NCBI GenBank assembly: GCA_015039315.1
Contig: WIDE01000036.1
Coordinates: 95,724-159,723 of the forward strand
DNA: 64,000 nucleotides
From: Clavulina sp. PMI_390
Taxonomy: Eukaryota; Basidiomycota; Agaricomycetes; Cantharellales; Hydnaceae
Direction of reading: 5' to 3'
The notes beneath the pieces were generated by a model that was not told where the DNA came from, searched no databases, and worked only from the letters and a program-made list of their open reading frames with translations. The position numbers and the translations under genes are program-made. Below are positions 34,709 through 47,546 of this stretch, in pieces (positions within the stretch are counted from its first letter, which is position 1; the number at the start of each line of letters is the position of its first letter).

Positions 34709-37094
34709 TCATAGTGCGTCTAAATAAGCCATCAAAGTGCCTAATACTAGAGTAATCGCCAGGTGAGGGGCTAACACAAGACCTCTCGTCGTACTTGATG
34801 CTTGCTGCTTGACGTTGGGCCCTGAACTCGTCGCATTTACTTGATTTTGTAAGACAACTAGCGCAACACCCGGGCCAGCTATTTGCACATTGCATCCGCT
34901 TTGGCAGCTTAGCGTTGTCTCCAAACGTGTTCCCTGTAATGTTCCCGTCCCGTCGACCGACTGCTCAGCATATGTAATGGCGGTTTTTTCGGTCAACGAT
35001 GGAGCATTCATGGAACGCACCACCGTTCCCAGCGTCGAAGAAGGCGCAAGCCCAGGAGGAATAGTAAATGTTGTGCTACTGCTACCAGCGTTGGACAGCA
35101 CAAGTGTGCGCGGAGGACCGTTAAGGGAAGAGGAGTCATAGATAGCGTACCCCCAGGTCACGGTGGGGTTCGGCAGGTTAAGATCGACCACAACATTTCC
35201 CGATGAAGATGACTCTAGCGTGCTAAGCGCTTCGGTAAGGAGGAGAAGCGAATAGTACTGAGGACCAGTTTCCCAACCAGAGTTCGCAACCGACGAGGTA
35301 TTGGGGTACGTGAAGATGTCGTACGCAACGCCAGGTTCGCGCGTATGGAGGTAGGCAGCCGAGTAGTTGTGTGCCGCCATGCCAAGCTCATAGTCAACTG
35401 TCCACATTGCAGCCGCAAACTATCAAAAGATTCAGTTCATTGGAGAACCTGTGTCGGAACGGACCAGTCATACCGTGTCAGAGCGTCCTGGTTGACCACC
35501 GCATGAAGCAGTGTTGAATTCGTCCATTATGACTTGCTTTCCCGCATTCCTCGCCATCAGAACCCCGTCGGCTTGGAAGGTGTTCATAAGGTCTTGCACT
35601 AAGATTGATCGTGGATTAGGAAGGACAGTGCCGATCGGAAGAGCGCACGAACCTGCGGAGTGATTCGTCAAATAACTAATGCTCCATTTGCCTACGCCAT
35701 AAGCATCACAGCTGTGGGAGTGGACTATCAGTCAATTTATGCACCGAGAATAAAGTTGGTAGGCCAGATACCTTTCCTGCGGGTAATGCTGCAGACTATT
35801 CACGCAAAGCGTCAGAAATAGGCCGCATGAACACTACCCGGTTCAACTTACGAGGCGTACTTCAAGTTGCTGATGGCTGGAGTACCCAGCGTGGCGCCAA
35901 GCACATCAGAGAGACCCCTAAAATAACGCTCGTTCAGAGCCCAGTCTATGCTTGAGGAAAACGTCGTCATGGCTCTGGGCGGTAAGCTCACCAATTGAGG
36001 TGACTAATGATTTATTCAGTAATTTTGCGATACGAAAGAAGACAGGGCTGGTGCTTACTTGCAACAAAGTGAAGGGGCTCCGATACTTGTGTTCACCCCG
36101 CTCTGACGTAAATCCCCAACGACTTTATTAAGCTCTCCGGACTAACCATGAAAGAAAAGCGGAGAAATCAGTTATAGTAGATCATTATGCTATTAATAGC
36201 ACATCCAAGGTAGAGGTAGCGCAGGTCTGCGGCGAAGATGAACCACAACGTCGGAAGCAGGGAAAATTATTGGCTCACGTAATCAAGAGCTGAGTAGTTT
36301 GCGGGTCGCTTGAAGTCTTCTGCATACAGATCGGGCTCCTTCGTTCGCAATACGTGTCAGCCCGGGTCATGATAAGACGTAAATTGTGGAAGTGTTCTGC
36401 ACACGTACATTTCCAACAAGGAGAGAGTCCAACGACGATCCCAGCACCTCTTGCGCAGCCTGTGCGAATTTGACTACGTTTGTGTCGTTGTACGGGTATT
36501 CCAAGCTGAGGTCGAGAAGATGATAGATCCCCCCAACCTCCGAAGCGAGTTGCTGCATTTCATAACAAGTGGCGTCGGACTCGGATTTCACCTAGGTTTC
36601 GCCGACATAACCACCCGACGTACTTTGAGCGTGGAGAGAACCTGGGGACCATACGTGACCGGAATATTGGCAATGCCATGCGTGGTGCTATTGAGGTTGA
36701 AGTTGATCATCTTTGTGGCAGATGGGTCATAGAATGAGCCGTCCAGACTGTTGCCTCCGACGCGGAGACGAAGCTCAGAAGACATCCGAGACCTGAGGTT
36801 TTTCAGATAGTTAACCATTGGCACCGCTACATCGTTCGGGCTAGGGCCAACTATGAGGGGAAGGCGACAGTGTTGGATTCCGCTAGCGGCTCGATTATGA
36901 CGGTTGAAGGACGTACTCAGATGATCTAGAACGTTGAACTCCAGGGAGATTCCGGCAAAGTTGTCTTGAATGACATTGTAGGATGGCACGCTGGAGGGCA
37001 GCGAGAACTGGACGGTAGAGTCTAATGCATAGCTGGATGGTAGGGTAGAGACAGCGAGTGCCGAGAGCAAGAGCGTTGAGAGGAAAGCCGACAT
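34709..37094 (-). CDS. GH79 glycoside hydrolase (beta-glucuronidase/heparanase-like), secreted and probably GPI-anchored
   Basis: Removes glucuronic acid (often 4-O-methylated) from proteoglycan-type sugars, such as plant arabinogalactan proteins. The start is an ATG at 37094 followed by a signal peptide (MSAFLSTLLLSALAVSTLPS). A non-ATG in-frame extension upstream was not used. Then come a GH79 N-terminal pattern (LRLRVGGNSLDGSFYD), the acid/base region GN-EPDLYAEDF (split by an intron near 36345), and the nucleophile region KQVIMDEFNTASCGGQPGRS near 35500. Next are MWTVDYELGMAAHNYSAAYL and a beta-sandwich domain with many Ser/Thr. The C-terminus is hydrophobic (GLVLAPHLAITLVLGTLMAY), consistent with a GPI-attachment signal. 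Exons between 36360 and 35680 are small and were followed only partly, so the internal structure is approximate. Confidence 0.85.
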
Positions 37095-39556
37095 TAGCGA
37101 CTTTGCGAGCACTGAGAGAAGAGAAACTAGGGAGGCGCGGAAATAGGCTTCTTATATCAAGTGCATGGCCAGGGATGGGCTTTGCGATATAGATTCATTC
37201 ACACTAGTAGTACCTTTGCTTCGGCACTCCGAGCTAAGATCCCCATCAGGCGATATGTGTCAAGAGCGGCGATCGCAGCGTAGGCATGGCTACCGATTTT
37301 CTTCCTGTGCCATGAATAGACCTCGCTTCTAAGCTTGCACTTGGGGTCTGGCAGCTCGAGTCAGCTCGGCGGCGCGTCGCATCGGAACATTAACGAACTT
37401 TCTGCATTCGTCTGGGCTTTCGATTCATCCCAGCTGTATGCCATGATTTAAATTGCTCGTAGCCCGTGAACAGATTAGAGGATGCGTGCACGCGAGTGGA
37501 AGCCAAGCCGGCTCGAGTCACGCTATTTAGGCGCCAGGGGATCGGTAGTGGCGGCAAGCGCCAAGTGTTCAACTGTCGCTCAGCCACTTGAGACTAACTT
37601 TGCGCTCGTGCCTGCGATTCATCTCCCTCTATATTTATCTGGTTTATCTTGCTCGCAAGAGCATTTTGGTTTCCATATGCAGCCTTCGTTCTTCCTCCGT
37701 TTGCCGAGTCCAATCTCATCCCACCCTATTAGAGAGTCTTCCTCAATTATATCCTATGACAGTTCTGGACACTCCTAGTGGCTCCAGGGGACTATTTCGA
37801 GCAATTACGAGAGAACCAGATAAGCAGGTTATATACACAGAGCGAAATGATAACCCTTAGGCTTCCTGTTGATGTCTTTATTGACTCAAATCGCCACATA
37901 AAATAGGATTTGTACAAGCTGAAGGGGCATACAGCTATCCATCGCTGAGCTTCATTCAGCCATTCTTCCCGCTGTAAAGACTAAGAGCGGTCCATCTTCG
38001 TGGACATATGTTGACTAATCTATTTGCCGGCGGAGGAAGCCTGGTTGTCCCGCCAGGAAGGATTCTGGCCATGATACACTTCCCGCGTTGTAGCTGGAGC
38101 ATTAGCCACGCTATTATTACTGTGTACGAGGTTATAACATGTACTGGGCTGGAGCAAGTGTCCGATCTCCCGGAGGAACCTTGCTCAACGGAATTTCCAA
38201 CTTCACGAAACTCACCGGCCAATCAGCGACGATCAAAGTATCCAGCGAGAACCTACATATAGTGCCAAACATGCTGTTATTATACCCGAAAGCCGAAACT
38301 CCAGCACCTAGAAAACACTCCTATTCGGTCAGGGATCCAGAGCTCCGGTGGAAGATGGCTCGAAAAACAACACAGCGCAATCACAATCAACAACCATCAA
38401 CAACCATTGGTTCCTACAACTATCCATCAGGTCAAGACATTCTTGAAGGAGCGTCAATAATATCACTGGTTCATTAGGTGGTGTAGTCTTTGCGCCTCCT
38501 ATTGGACAGGAGGCCACACTCATTTACCCATTGGAATGGAAGCGCCGAGAGCTCAAGATTTCCTCCCATGAGATGTAAAGTTAGCACCTAATTCAGTTAG
38601 AACACCATGCTGGCCCCCCGGCGTCAATTTTTACGGGCATATGAAATCGGTCATATGGGCTTTCCCGGCCGCATGTCGTGGAGACACGTATTTTTCCAAG
38701 TCACATCAAACCACCTCAGTTAACGCCGGGTTTCTCCGCTAGGTCCCAATCCTACCAAAGAGCCTTATACGCATTCAACGTACCGAAACAACTGCTCGCA
38801 GCTGTCTTCATGAGAATCTCTTATTACCGAAGTAGAAAGCGTCAGGAGGCTGTCTTCTCTTCCTTCGTATCACAATTACTCACCCTGTCCATTTCCATCG
38901 ATCTGCCACTCTCTTGATCTCATGTATGGAAAATATGATTCAAGATGGTGCTCTTGCTTCTAGCACTCCTGAGTGAACATTCTTGTCCTCGTGATGAACT
39001 GGGTGGCTCGAAGCTACTCCTATGCAAGAAGTATCTGCGGGGTATTTGGATTCAACCAGCCAGCTTGTTACTCCTGTCTAATGAATAGAAATTCTCCCTG
39101 GAAATCCGATGCTATGGTGCTGACCCCCATCCTCGCGAATATGTAAGTCGGCTCGTTCTACTTTGCTCGATGGTTTACCCATGCCGCTCTGAGCTTGAAC
39201 TGGTCCAATTTCACTTAGATAAACAGGCTCGACGGTTGGGTCATAACAATCCTCTCAATGAGCATTTTGAACTCAAAGCTGGGAGTATAGTAACCCCTCT
39301 ATTGTATCTCTTCCTTCGGCTGGAACCATCGTTGAACGCAGTATGCATATCATTGTCCAGCTATTTATTGGAGATCAGGAGGATTTTCACTCGTGAAGGC
39401 GATCGCCACCACTAATCATCTTGATCATCAGGTTATTGTTCGCTAGGTGTACACCCTATTATCGCATATACCACAGCACAATACAACCTCGCGAAGTTAA
39501 ATACGATCCCCTTCTGAAAAATTCCCTCCTCCACCAGCTCCCCAGACATTCCCACT
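37095..39556. other. Spacer between divergent GH79 and DUF4419 genes, with a dispersed repeat
   Basis: About 2.5 kb without a supported gene. The stretch near 37095-37250 should be the GH79 promoter. Around 37550-38340 blocks resemble 31355-31650 (GTGGCGGCAAGCGCC and, 700 bases later, CCCGAAAGCCGAAA), separated by unrelated DNA, so it looks like an old copied spacer that later received an insertion. Near 38150 the plus strand reads YWAGASVRSPGGTLLNGISN, which is only a short open stretch. Confidence 0.45.
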
Positions 39557-41283
39557 ATGCCTGTCACAATCCAATGTCCCTCGATCAAACCTGAAGTTCT
39601 CAACCTCAAGCATCACCAAGTCCCAAAAACCACGGCCGGACTTTTTGAAACATCAGTCTCTCGCGAGATCAAAAAGAAAAAGGAAGATCGACGCTGGCAG
39701 GCTTCAGGGAACCGCGGGCGTGAAGCCCGTATCCCACTCGGCAATCAAGAAACATGTCTCCGTGTTCACGTCAGTGATGAACCCAATGAGAAAGTCCAAG
39801 TGATCAAGGCAACGAACGGAATTGTACACTCGCTTACAATCGCGTACAATAACCACTGCCATCTGGTTCTACGGTATGTATCCGTCATTTGTTGTTTCTA
39901 GCCTATTATGAAGTAGGGCGTGGATTAATCTATCTCTTAGCCCCGACGATGTATGGCACGCACTGCTTTCACAATTCTCGCTGTATGTGCAAGCCAACGC
40001 CGAGGCACTGCGCAAGCAATTCGTTGCACACGAAGGGAAGAAAGAGTAAGTAGCCTGAATCGTCGTGACTTGACAGGTTGTTCAGCTTGCGCGTATCCAA
40101 TAGACTTGAGGTTGTGGGTTCCGGGGGCTTTGCGACCGCAGATATTGGTGCATTGGCTCAGGAGATGGGACGTCTCCTTGAAGAAAACGTTAGAGATCCC
40201 GATCTTCGCACCTGGCTGATGCCTGGTCAGTATCCAGTATAAACCATCTGATCTCGTGATTCCACGCTAACGTATGGTGTTTTCATTGGGGAAAAGAATT
40301 CTCTACTACAACCAACGAGGATACCACTATTGCCAGTATTATCATGATGGCGACCCTTCAGAAATACTTTGACTACAAAATGAGCTTCCTTTGCGGTATA
40401 CCTTCAATCACTCTCCTTGGCACGTCTGCCGATTGGGCGGCTCTTCGAGCCAAGGTCGACAAATTTGCCGAGTTCGGGACGGAGCCCGAGAAGTGGGTGA
40501 AGCTTCTGCAGCCTGTTTGCGATGCACTTCTTGGCTGCTTTGACGAGAGAAACCTTGAACAGTCGTGAGTCCTTCACCGAATAACTTTTGTATTAGCGTT
40601 CTGGGACTTGCACTTAATATCATCTCCCTATAATAATAGCCGGGATTTCTGGTCACGAGTTTGCCACTATCAAGCATTTGGCTCTGGTTCCAGGTACCTT
40701 TGTGGGTGGGCGACAGTTTTTACCGTCTGGAACAAAGATGGCAAATGGCAAGGTGATCATCGAATCGATAAGTCCTGGATTTTTGGCCCCGGGCCCAGCG
40801 CCGCGCTTTGGGATTGGCCTATGTTGGATCCAGACGACATCGCCCCTGCATGCGCTGAGGTCCCGGTATTGGTCGATGATAATGGAGTAGAGCACAATAC
40901 GTTGATGTTGGCGGGCTTGCCTGGCTGCAGATTGACGGAAAATGATGAGGGAGAATCGATTATCTCACCTCTATCTGGCTGGGCGATGTTCGAAGTGCTC
41001 ATGGATCCTAAATCGTGAGTTGGCCTCTAATCATGAGATCAAACTTCCGGCTACTACTGAACATGTTATAAGTGGTCATACCATTAGCAGAGAAAGTCTT
41101 CCCAGTGAGGAACAAGAGGTCACTATTAATATCAGTGGCGGAAGTCCTTCCAGTCATCATGAGGAGCAAGAGAGCAACACTGCTCCAACTAGTCAAATCA
41201 GTAAAAAGAAATGGACGAGAAAGTTTATCGATTGGGTTGGTACCAAGAAGCCAAAGCAGAACGCTCGCGAAGCGAGAGAGTAA
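39557..41283 (+). CDS. DUF4419 domain protein
   Basis: The domain has no established activity. Exons were followed from the ATG at 39557, with introns near 39874, 40050, 40225, 40566 and 41014. DUF4419 features in order: HCHLVLRPDDVWHALLSQFS (split by the first intron) and YVQANAEALRKQFVAHEGKK, then IIMMATLQKYFDYKMSFLCG, GIPSITLLGTSADWAALRAK, FWSRVCHYQAFGSGSRYLCG and WATVFTVWNKDGKW. After DPKS an in-frame stop at 41016-41018 can be avoided by an intron from 41014 to about 41071. That adds a polar, lysine-rich tail ending AREARE at 41283; I prefer this longer form, but the shorter one is possible. No lesion seen. Confidence 0.85.
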
Positions 41284-42032
41284 TCAGCAGCGGACACAGC
41301 CCCAGATGGTAAAATTACGTCGAAATTAGCGTATTTACCGGGTTCACTCACCTAATTACGAGCAATATGTAAATAAGATAGGCCGCTTGAACGTTTCCAT
41401 TATCTTTTTGCCGATTATCTGAGTGAATAAGTGTAGCTCCTTTGGTGAAGGTCTCGACCCTAGCATGGCTCACTCTTGTGTGCACTTGTTGACACAATGA
41501 CCAGCCTTGATGCGCCGTCCTGACTTGCATCTATCCCAGGTGGCCTCTCCCCAAGCCACAAGATCTCATATGCTGGGGAACGTGCTGACTCAAGAATCTC
41601 GGCTAGCCCAAAGTCACTTGGCGCTTTGCCATCGTTGCCGATGAACGAAGAAGCTTCTCTCACTTTCAATTGGTCCGGGCTCAATTGTGGCGGTTCGCGC
41701 CATCGTCCACTGGACTGATGAGCTCTCAAAACCTCCACAATGCCATACATCCCCCGCTCAGCTCGTGAGACTTATATAACCCTTTCTAGCCACTTATCGG
41801 GCATTCCCAACTTCTGAGGACGTGTATACCGGACCCGCCATCACTCGTCGACCCCCATCTTCTCCGTTAACTCGAAGTTCACTTCCTCTCTCTCACCACC
41901 GGTACACCCTATCTTGGGCACCTCTGCTCGACTACTAGGGTCGATCCTGGTTCGCCGGGCAAGCCCCTCCACATTCTTCAGGGCGTTCTTCGGCTCCCAA
42001 TAAGCTACGACGCATCGAGAGCTCCTCTTAGC
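41284..42032. promoter_or_regulatory. Upstream region of AAP4
   Basis: About 750 bases without a gene. The block near 41447-41500 (GAAGGTCTCGACCCTAGCAT, then GGCTCACTCTTGTGTGCACT) matches the element upstream of AAP2 and AAP3. The 200 bases before the ATG are C/T-rich. Confidence 0.4.
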
Positions 42033-44329
42033 ATGTCTTCGTACGATCCTGCACCAGAAAAGGATGTTTCAGGAGAGAAATACACTGCCCCCACCTCCAG
42101 CGAGGTTCCTCCCGGCCCCCATGGCCACTTCTACGGAGACGAAGTGGAGCACCACCATGCGCTGGTGCGACAGATGAAGTGTGGGTCCCATCGTTTGGCA
42201 TCTCTGGATTGAATTTTGCGCTAACGAAAGGTCGAATCGTGTTCAGCTCGCCACATCGCGATGATCTCAATTGGCGGCGCCATTGGGACCGGTGGGAGAT
42301 TATCACGATTTGCTTATCTGCAGAGGAACTGACGCCTTGATCAATGATGTTCAGGTTTGTTCCTTGGTTCTGGGAGTGCGCTTCGCAATGGTGGCCCGCT
42401 TGGGTACGCGATTTCTTCTCAACTTCTTTTCTTCCCTCGCCCCTGATAATTTATTTCTCCGGTTATCTTTGCGACCAGTCTATCTCTTGGTTATGTCATT
42501 GTGTGAGTTTCGCCCTTGTTGGCTGGCTGCCCTCCACGTCGGCTTTAAGTCCACTAACAATAATGCTGACAGCGGGTCGATCTGTTATGCGGTGATGGTG
42601 TCGCTTGGCGAGATGGTGTCGTTCCTTCCCATCCCTGGTGGGCACATCAAGCTCGCTGAGCGATTTGTCAACCCGGCGATGTCATTCGCGATGGGATGGA
42701 ACTATTGGTATCACGGGTATGTCCTCGCTACTTATTCTCTAATCTGGACGCGACCTTCTCATCAACTCTGACTGAAATCTCCTCGCGACGTCCTCGTCTC
42801 ACTGCTGATTGGTTGTGACCGGGCACGACGCCTCTTCCAGAGTAATCGCCGTCCCAAACGAGATATCCGCTGCTGCGGTCCTCATCAATTATTGGATCTC
42901 TGCCTCCCGAGTCAATAATGCCGCCTGGATCACAATATGCCTCGTCGTCGTCATTGGCATCAACGTCATGGGAGCCCGCGCTTATGGCGAGGCTGAGTTT
43001 TGGTTCGCGGGCATCAAGGTGCTCACAATCACCGGGTTAATCGTGAGTACTACTGTATTGTGGTTAACTCTGAGCAACAGCCAGGCAATGACACTTACTG
43101 ATTTACTGACTACTACGCTGCAGATACTTGGAATCATTCTGGACCTCGGAGGTGGCCCGAGCCACGACCGGATTGGCTTCCGTTACTGGAAGAACCCCGG
43201 CCCGTTGGTCCAGTACCATAAAATCCCTGGTGTCACTGGACGATTTGTAGGCTGGTGGGCCGTCATGACTCAGGCAGTGTTTTCTTTCATTGGCGTTGAG
43301 ATCGTCGCTATTACTGCAGGCGAGGCTAGCAATCCGAGGAAGACGATCCCGAAGGCTATCAGGAGAGTCTATATCCGAATTCTGCTGTTCTATATCTTGG
43401 TGCGTCGCTCTTTTCGTTCTTCAGATTCAGCACTTTTGTGGCTTTCTTACTTGCCTCCACCCATAACTATCTCATTCACACATTCCTCTCTCATAGGGCA
43501 CGTTTATAATAGGCCTCCTTGTTCCATCAAATAGCACCCACCTTGGCGTCCAATCCAACGCCTTCTCGTCTCCGTGGGTTATTGCCATCCAGAGTGCAGG
43601 CATTCGAGGACTCCCTTCCGTCATCAATGCCGCACTCCTTACCTCCGCATGGTCTGCAGCGTCTTCTGATCTCTACGTCTCCTCGCGCGCTATCTATGGG
43701 CTCGCCATCTCACATAACGCACCCGCTGTATTCGCTCGCACGAATCGCAGCGGGCTGCCGTACGTCGCTGTCGCGTTTTGTGGAGCATTCTCAGCCCTGG
43801 CATATATGGGCACGACCAGTGGGAGTAACAAAGTTTTCGGATGGTTCAGCAATATGACAAGCATTGCGGGGCTGATGACATGGTTTGGTATTAGCGTCAC
43901 CTACGTGAGGTTCTACGCAGGCTTGAAGGCACAAGGAATCGATAGGAACACCCTACCTTTCAAAGCCCCACTGCAGCCCTTCCTGGCATGGTATGCTATT
44001 GTGTCGACGCTCGTGATTGGATTCGTGAGTTTTTCTTGATTTCGTCTTGGCATTGGGGATAATTCTGATAATACGATATAAAGTTCTCCGGCTTCTCTGT
44101 CTTCCTCAAGAATAACTGGGTCACCGCCACTTTTGTCACGAATTACCTGCCTTACATCCTCTTTCCCCTCCTCTATCTGTTTGGGCGATACATCATGTAT
44201 CGTGACACGCCACCCGTCAGGGCGGCAGAGATGGACTTTGTCAGTGGAGTAGCTGAGATCGAGGCAGAGTCGCATGAGGAAGAACCTCCGAAGAATTTGA
44301 TGGAGAGGGTATGGATATGGCTAATGTGA
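42033..44329 (+). CDS. Amino-acid permease AAP4
   Basis: Fourth family member, about 7.7 kb right of AAP3 and separated from it by the GH79 and DUF4419 genes. Its N-terminus MSSYDPAPEKDVSGEKYTA resembles AAP1 more than AAP2 or AAP3. Conserved intron positions and motifs: ARHIAMISIGGAIGTG, GLFLGSGSALRNGGPLG, YAVMVSLGEMVSFLPIPGG, VFSFIGVEIVAITAGEASNP and [12 protein letters not shown]. Distinct substitutions lie in the translocation core (GNAT-free spans such as WNYWYHG-VIAVPNEISAAAV, where AAP1 has YNW-VIALPAELSAAAV). The tail ends RVWIWLM. The frame is open throughout when spliced. The differences near helices 4 and 5 could alter substrate choice. Confidence 0.92.
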
Positions 44330-44604
44330 GAGCCGGATGGGCCAGTCCTCTCCCTAGTTTACACATCCAGACAATCTAAGTTAGCGGCGATTCTTCGTAT
44401 ATGGAGAAGCTCTTCTGTTCTATCCAATGCGCCGGCGGCAATTTACCATAGCCATCTTGCTCCTCTCTCGGATCAATGTGATATAAGTTTCCAAGAGTCT
44501 CAACGAGCGCGTCATGTCACTCGTGACCAGAGTGACACTTTACCAAACCCTTGGCTGTGGTTGACCACTTACCCCATAGGACCGCTGATATCTCGTGCCG
44601 CGCG

Positions 44605-45992
44605 ATGAGTAATACCCGTCGAAGCAACAGAATAGGTAAATTCTCCATCCCCAATTTAGAGCGTATTAACGTTGACCTCGTCGAACCAGCAGCTAAAGCA
44701 GTGACGATGTTGAACCCAACCTCCCGTCCTAGTACGAAGCAAGTCCAGACACATATCACAACAAATGTGCCGGAAGATGAATCTGATGGGAGCTACTTCT
44801 CTGAATCTCGTGAGTGACGAAACCTCATACCATCACCTTCTCGAATCTCGATGCACCCTGTTTCTGAAAAGATTATATTGCAGAACATGAGGGCGCCATA
44901 ATCGGCAAGCGGAAGAGAAAAGCTCCAAGAGCTATCAAGGGAGCTCCTGCTGCTAAACGGGCTAAAGGAAAGCTCTCCGCTCTTCTGACGATGATGCCAA
45001 ACGAGGTGATGGCAGAGGTGAGTTTACGCTATCCTCACAATAAAGTATGTGACTGACAAACCTAATGTGATATGGTCTTATCCACCAACAAGATATGCAC
45101 ACATCTCCAGCCAGTAGATCTCCTTAATCTCGTGCAAAGTGCGAAAATCTTTGCCCTCTTTCTGCTGACCCAAGGGAGCGCACCGATCTGGCGGTCCGCT
45201 AGGTTCCAGCTCGATTCTGAGCTCCCGGACTGCCCTATCGACCTAAAGGAGCAAAAATATGCATGCCTCATATTTGGAAACTACTGTCAGGTATGCCTCG
45301 AGCAATGCGGAACTGTCTAATCATTCACTCACTCATGCCGACATATCGTCAAAGCGATGTGGGGTACGCGGTTGTAAAGCCACGCATTTGAGTCTTCTTT
45401 GGGGAGTGAGAAGGAGATGGTGTACAAGATGCCAGCGTTCTGTGTGAGTCGGATCCACCTGTCCCCGCATCTCTGCTGATCGTAGTCCTCTACAGCGGCT
45501 TGAATCTGGGTGGTAGAAGCGAGTATATTGAAGTCATGAAACCACGTCATCACGTCTTCGATGAACTCGTTAGAGCGGCAAGTCTACACGGGAGTAAGTA
45601 AAACATCCACTCTTTCTACCTCTAATCTAAGAAAGTAATCTAGGCAGACCCATCCACATCGCAAAACGTTCAGACCATGAGGCCGTGCTACTAGAACTGT
45701 ATCAGTTCTCAGGTGATTCAGATGCCTTGAAAGCATATGAAGCATCGTTGAAGGCCGTTGTGAAGCAAGATCACATCGTAAGTTCTCCGTACGTAGGCTC
45801 ATACGGGCCAATCATCTCACGGCTCATTGAATGAAGAACAATAGTATGCTTCTGCAATGGATCGAAGGGAGAGCACAGGAGCGAAGCCACAACCTATCCG
45901 AAACCCGCACTCAACGAATTGGCGAGTGGGTACACCAGTTATTTCTAGGCTTTTTGATAGTTACTCACGCACCAACACGCGGTAAATCCGAT

Positions 45993-46025
<33 letters not shown>

Positions 46026-47546
46026 ACACAATGCAGTGTAAGGGCTCATTTGGAGCGTTCAGGCTTCTCGCGTATCCGCATAAACGCCATTCCCGATGAT
46101 GAATTCCGAGTGCTTCCAGAGATGAAGCACGCAAAAAGAGTAACCGAAAAAGGTAAATCTCTATATCTCTACCGTAATGTGTGGGGTTCATGAAACTTCT
46201 CCGCAGCATGGGAAAAGTATCAGTTGGTCATTATTCCAGAGATAGAAAAACTGATTGCCACCATGCAAATTTTCCAACGTCTTGGAGTTCGTAGGACGTT
46301 CTGTGAATTGATTAGGCGTGAGTGCCTGTCAAGAACACCCACCCTCGATTACCTGCCCCCTCTTCCAGTGAATGAAGGTTACTACGACGATCCTCCAGAG
46401 CCCGGATGTTTTCGCAATGATATCGAGGTACGACAATTTCAGTTTTTTCCGGCCCCGCTTTTTGAGCTTAAAGTAGGTGATGGTTGTGTTCTAGATTGCG
46501 CTACTTGAACTGGCCGTTACAGATCAAGCTTGTGTTCTATTTCCCTGGGAGAGGAAACCGAACACCGACTTCAAATTCTCGCCCAATGTTCTGGAGTACA
46601 TCCCACAGTATGTTGACCATTGCTCCAAAGTTGTTCAACAAACATTCGTCGATATCTTGCGCTCTACGACTCCCACGGCAACTATCGTACCTGGAGCTGA
46701 TCGGCCATCCGCTGTTCCTTTTGGGGTTTCGAGTCTACGTCTCGCAAAATCTCTTTTTATGAAGACAATAAATGGCCAGTGCTCTTCTAGGCTCCATGGA
46801 ATGTCGTATTGGCAAGCTCAACATAGCTGCCCCCTACTCTGCTATGAGGGGGCGGCGTCTAGACCATCGTTCGAGGAGGAAAGCTGGGAGTTCGATCCCG
46901 TCGCTTCAGTTCTAGTTCAGAAGATTATGCAGCTCTGTGGTCTGGATCCTGAAACGTGTACGCGTTCAGATCTGGAGGCACAAGAGCCGTTTGTAATATG
47001 TCTACTATGCGCAAACCTCAATATGACTATGGGCTGGGAAGTCTCGGTGAGGAGCTCTGAGCCTTGTCTGTGCACTTCTACTACCTTTCTAACCGCATTG
47101 CACGTTGTGCAGTGGGTTCATTGGCGAACAATGCATGAGGATCGGGACGCTCACGAAAGCTCTTGGAGACTTCTGAAATCAGAGGAAGCAAGCAAGTTTC
47201 GGCGAATATGGCAAGGAGATGGTGCCTCTTCCTCTGGTCGCTCAGCACACATTAGATCGCGGAACAAAACGCGCTATGAATGTTTGCTGTGCATCAATCC
47301 TGCTCTCACTCCGAAGTCATCGTCTCAGCGCGTACCCATGGACGAGCCTGAGCTAAGGCACCATATCGCTTCTGTGTGAGTATTTCTGTCCTTTTTTGCG
47401 ACTCCACAGCATTCCAACAGTCATCTGTTGCTGCAAATAGGCATGCCAATCGCATCGAGAACGGTGATACCTGGAATCCTAAGTATAGAGCCACGTTCCA
47501 CGACCCCTATCGAACGGCGCTCTCATGGAATCCAATAGCCGCATGA
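44605..47546 (+). CDS. F-box protein
   Basis: Predicted substrate adaptor of an SCF ubiquitin ligase. The start MSNTRRSNRIGKFSIP at 44605 is followed by a basic, probably nuclear-targeting stretch (GKRKRKAPRAIKGAPAAKRA) and then an F-box (LLTMMPNEVMAEICTHLQPV-DLLNL). After it come the features usual in Agaricomycete F-box families: YACLIFGNYCQ, CGVRGCKATHLSLLWGVRRR and WCTRCQ, which look like paired-cysteine metal sites, then a long helical part. Near the C-terminus are FDPVASVLVQKIMQLCGLDP and YECLLCINPAL, and the last small exon (after about 47441) ends SWNPIAA. About eleven introns were followed; several middle ones are approximate. The right-edge gene at 63147-64000 shares its C-terminal part. 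Confidence 0.8.
45993..46021 (+). repeat. TC dinucleotide microsatellite
   Basis: About 14 uninterrupted TC units inside an intron of the F-box gene, between the donor near 45980 and the acceptor near 46035. It acts as an extended polypyrimidine tract before the acceptor, so length changes could influence splicing. Confidence 0.95.
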
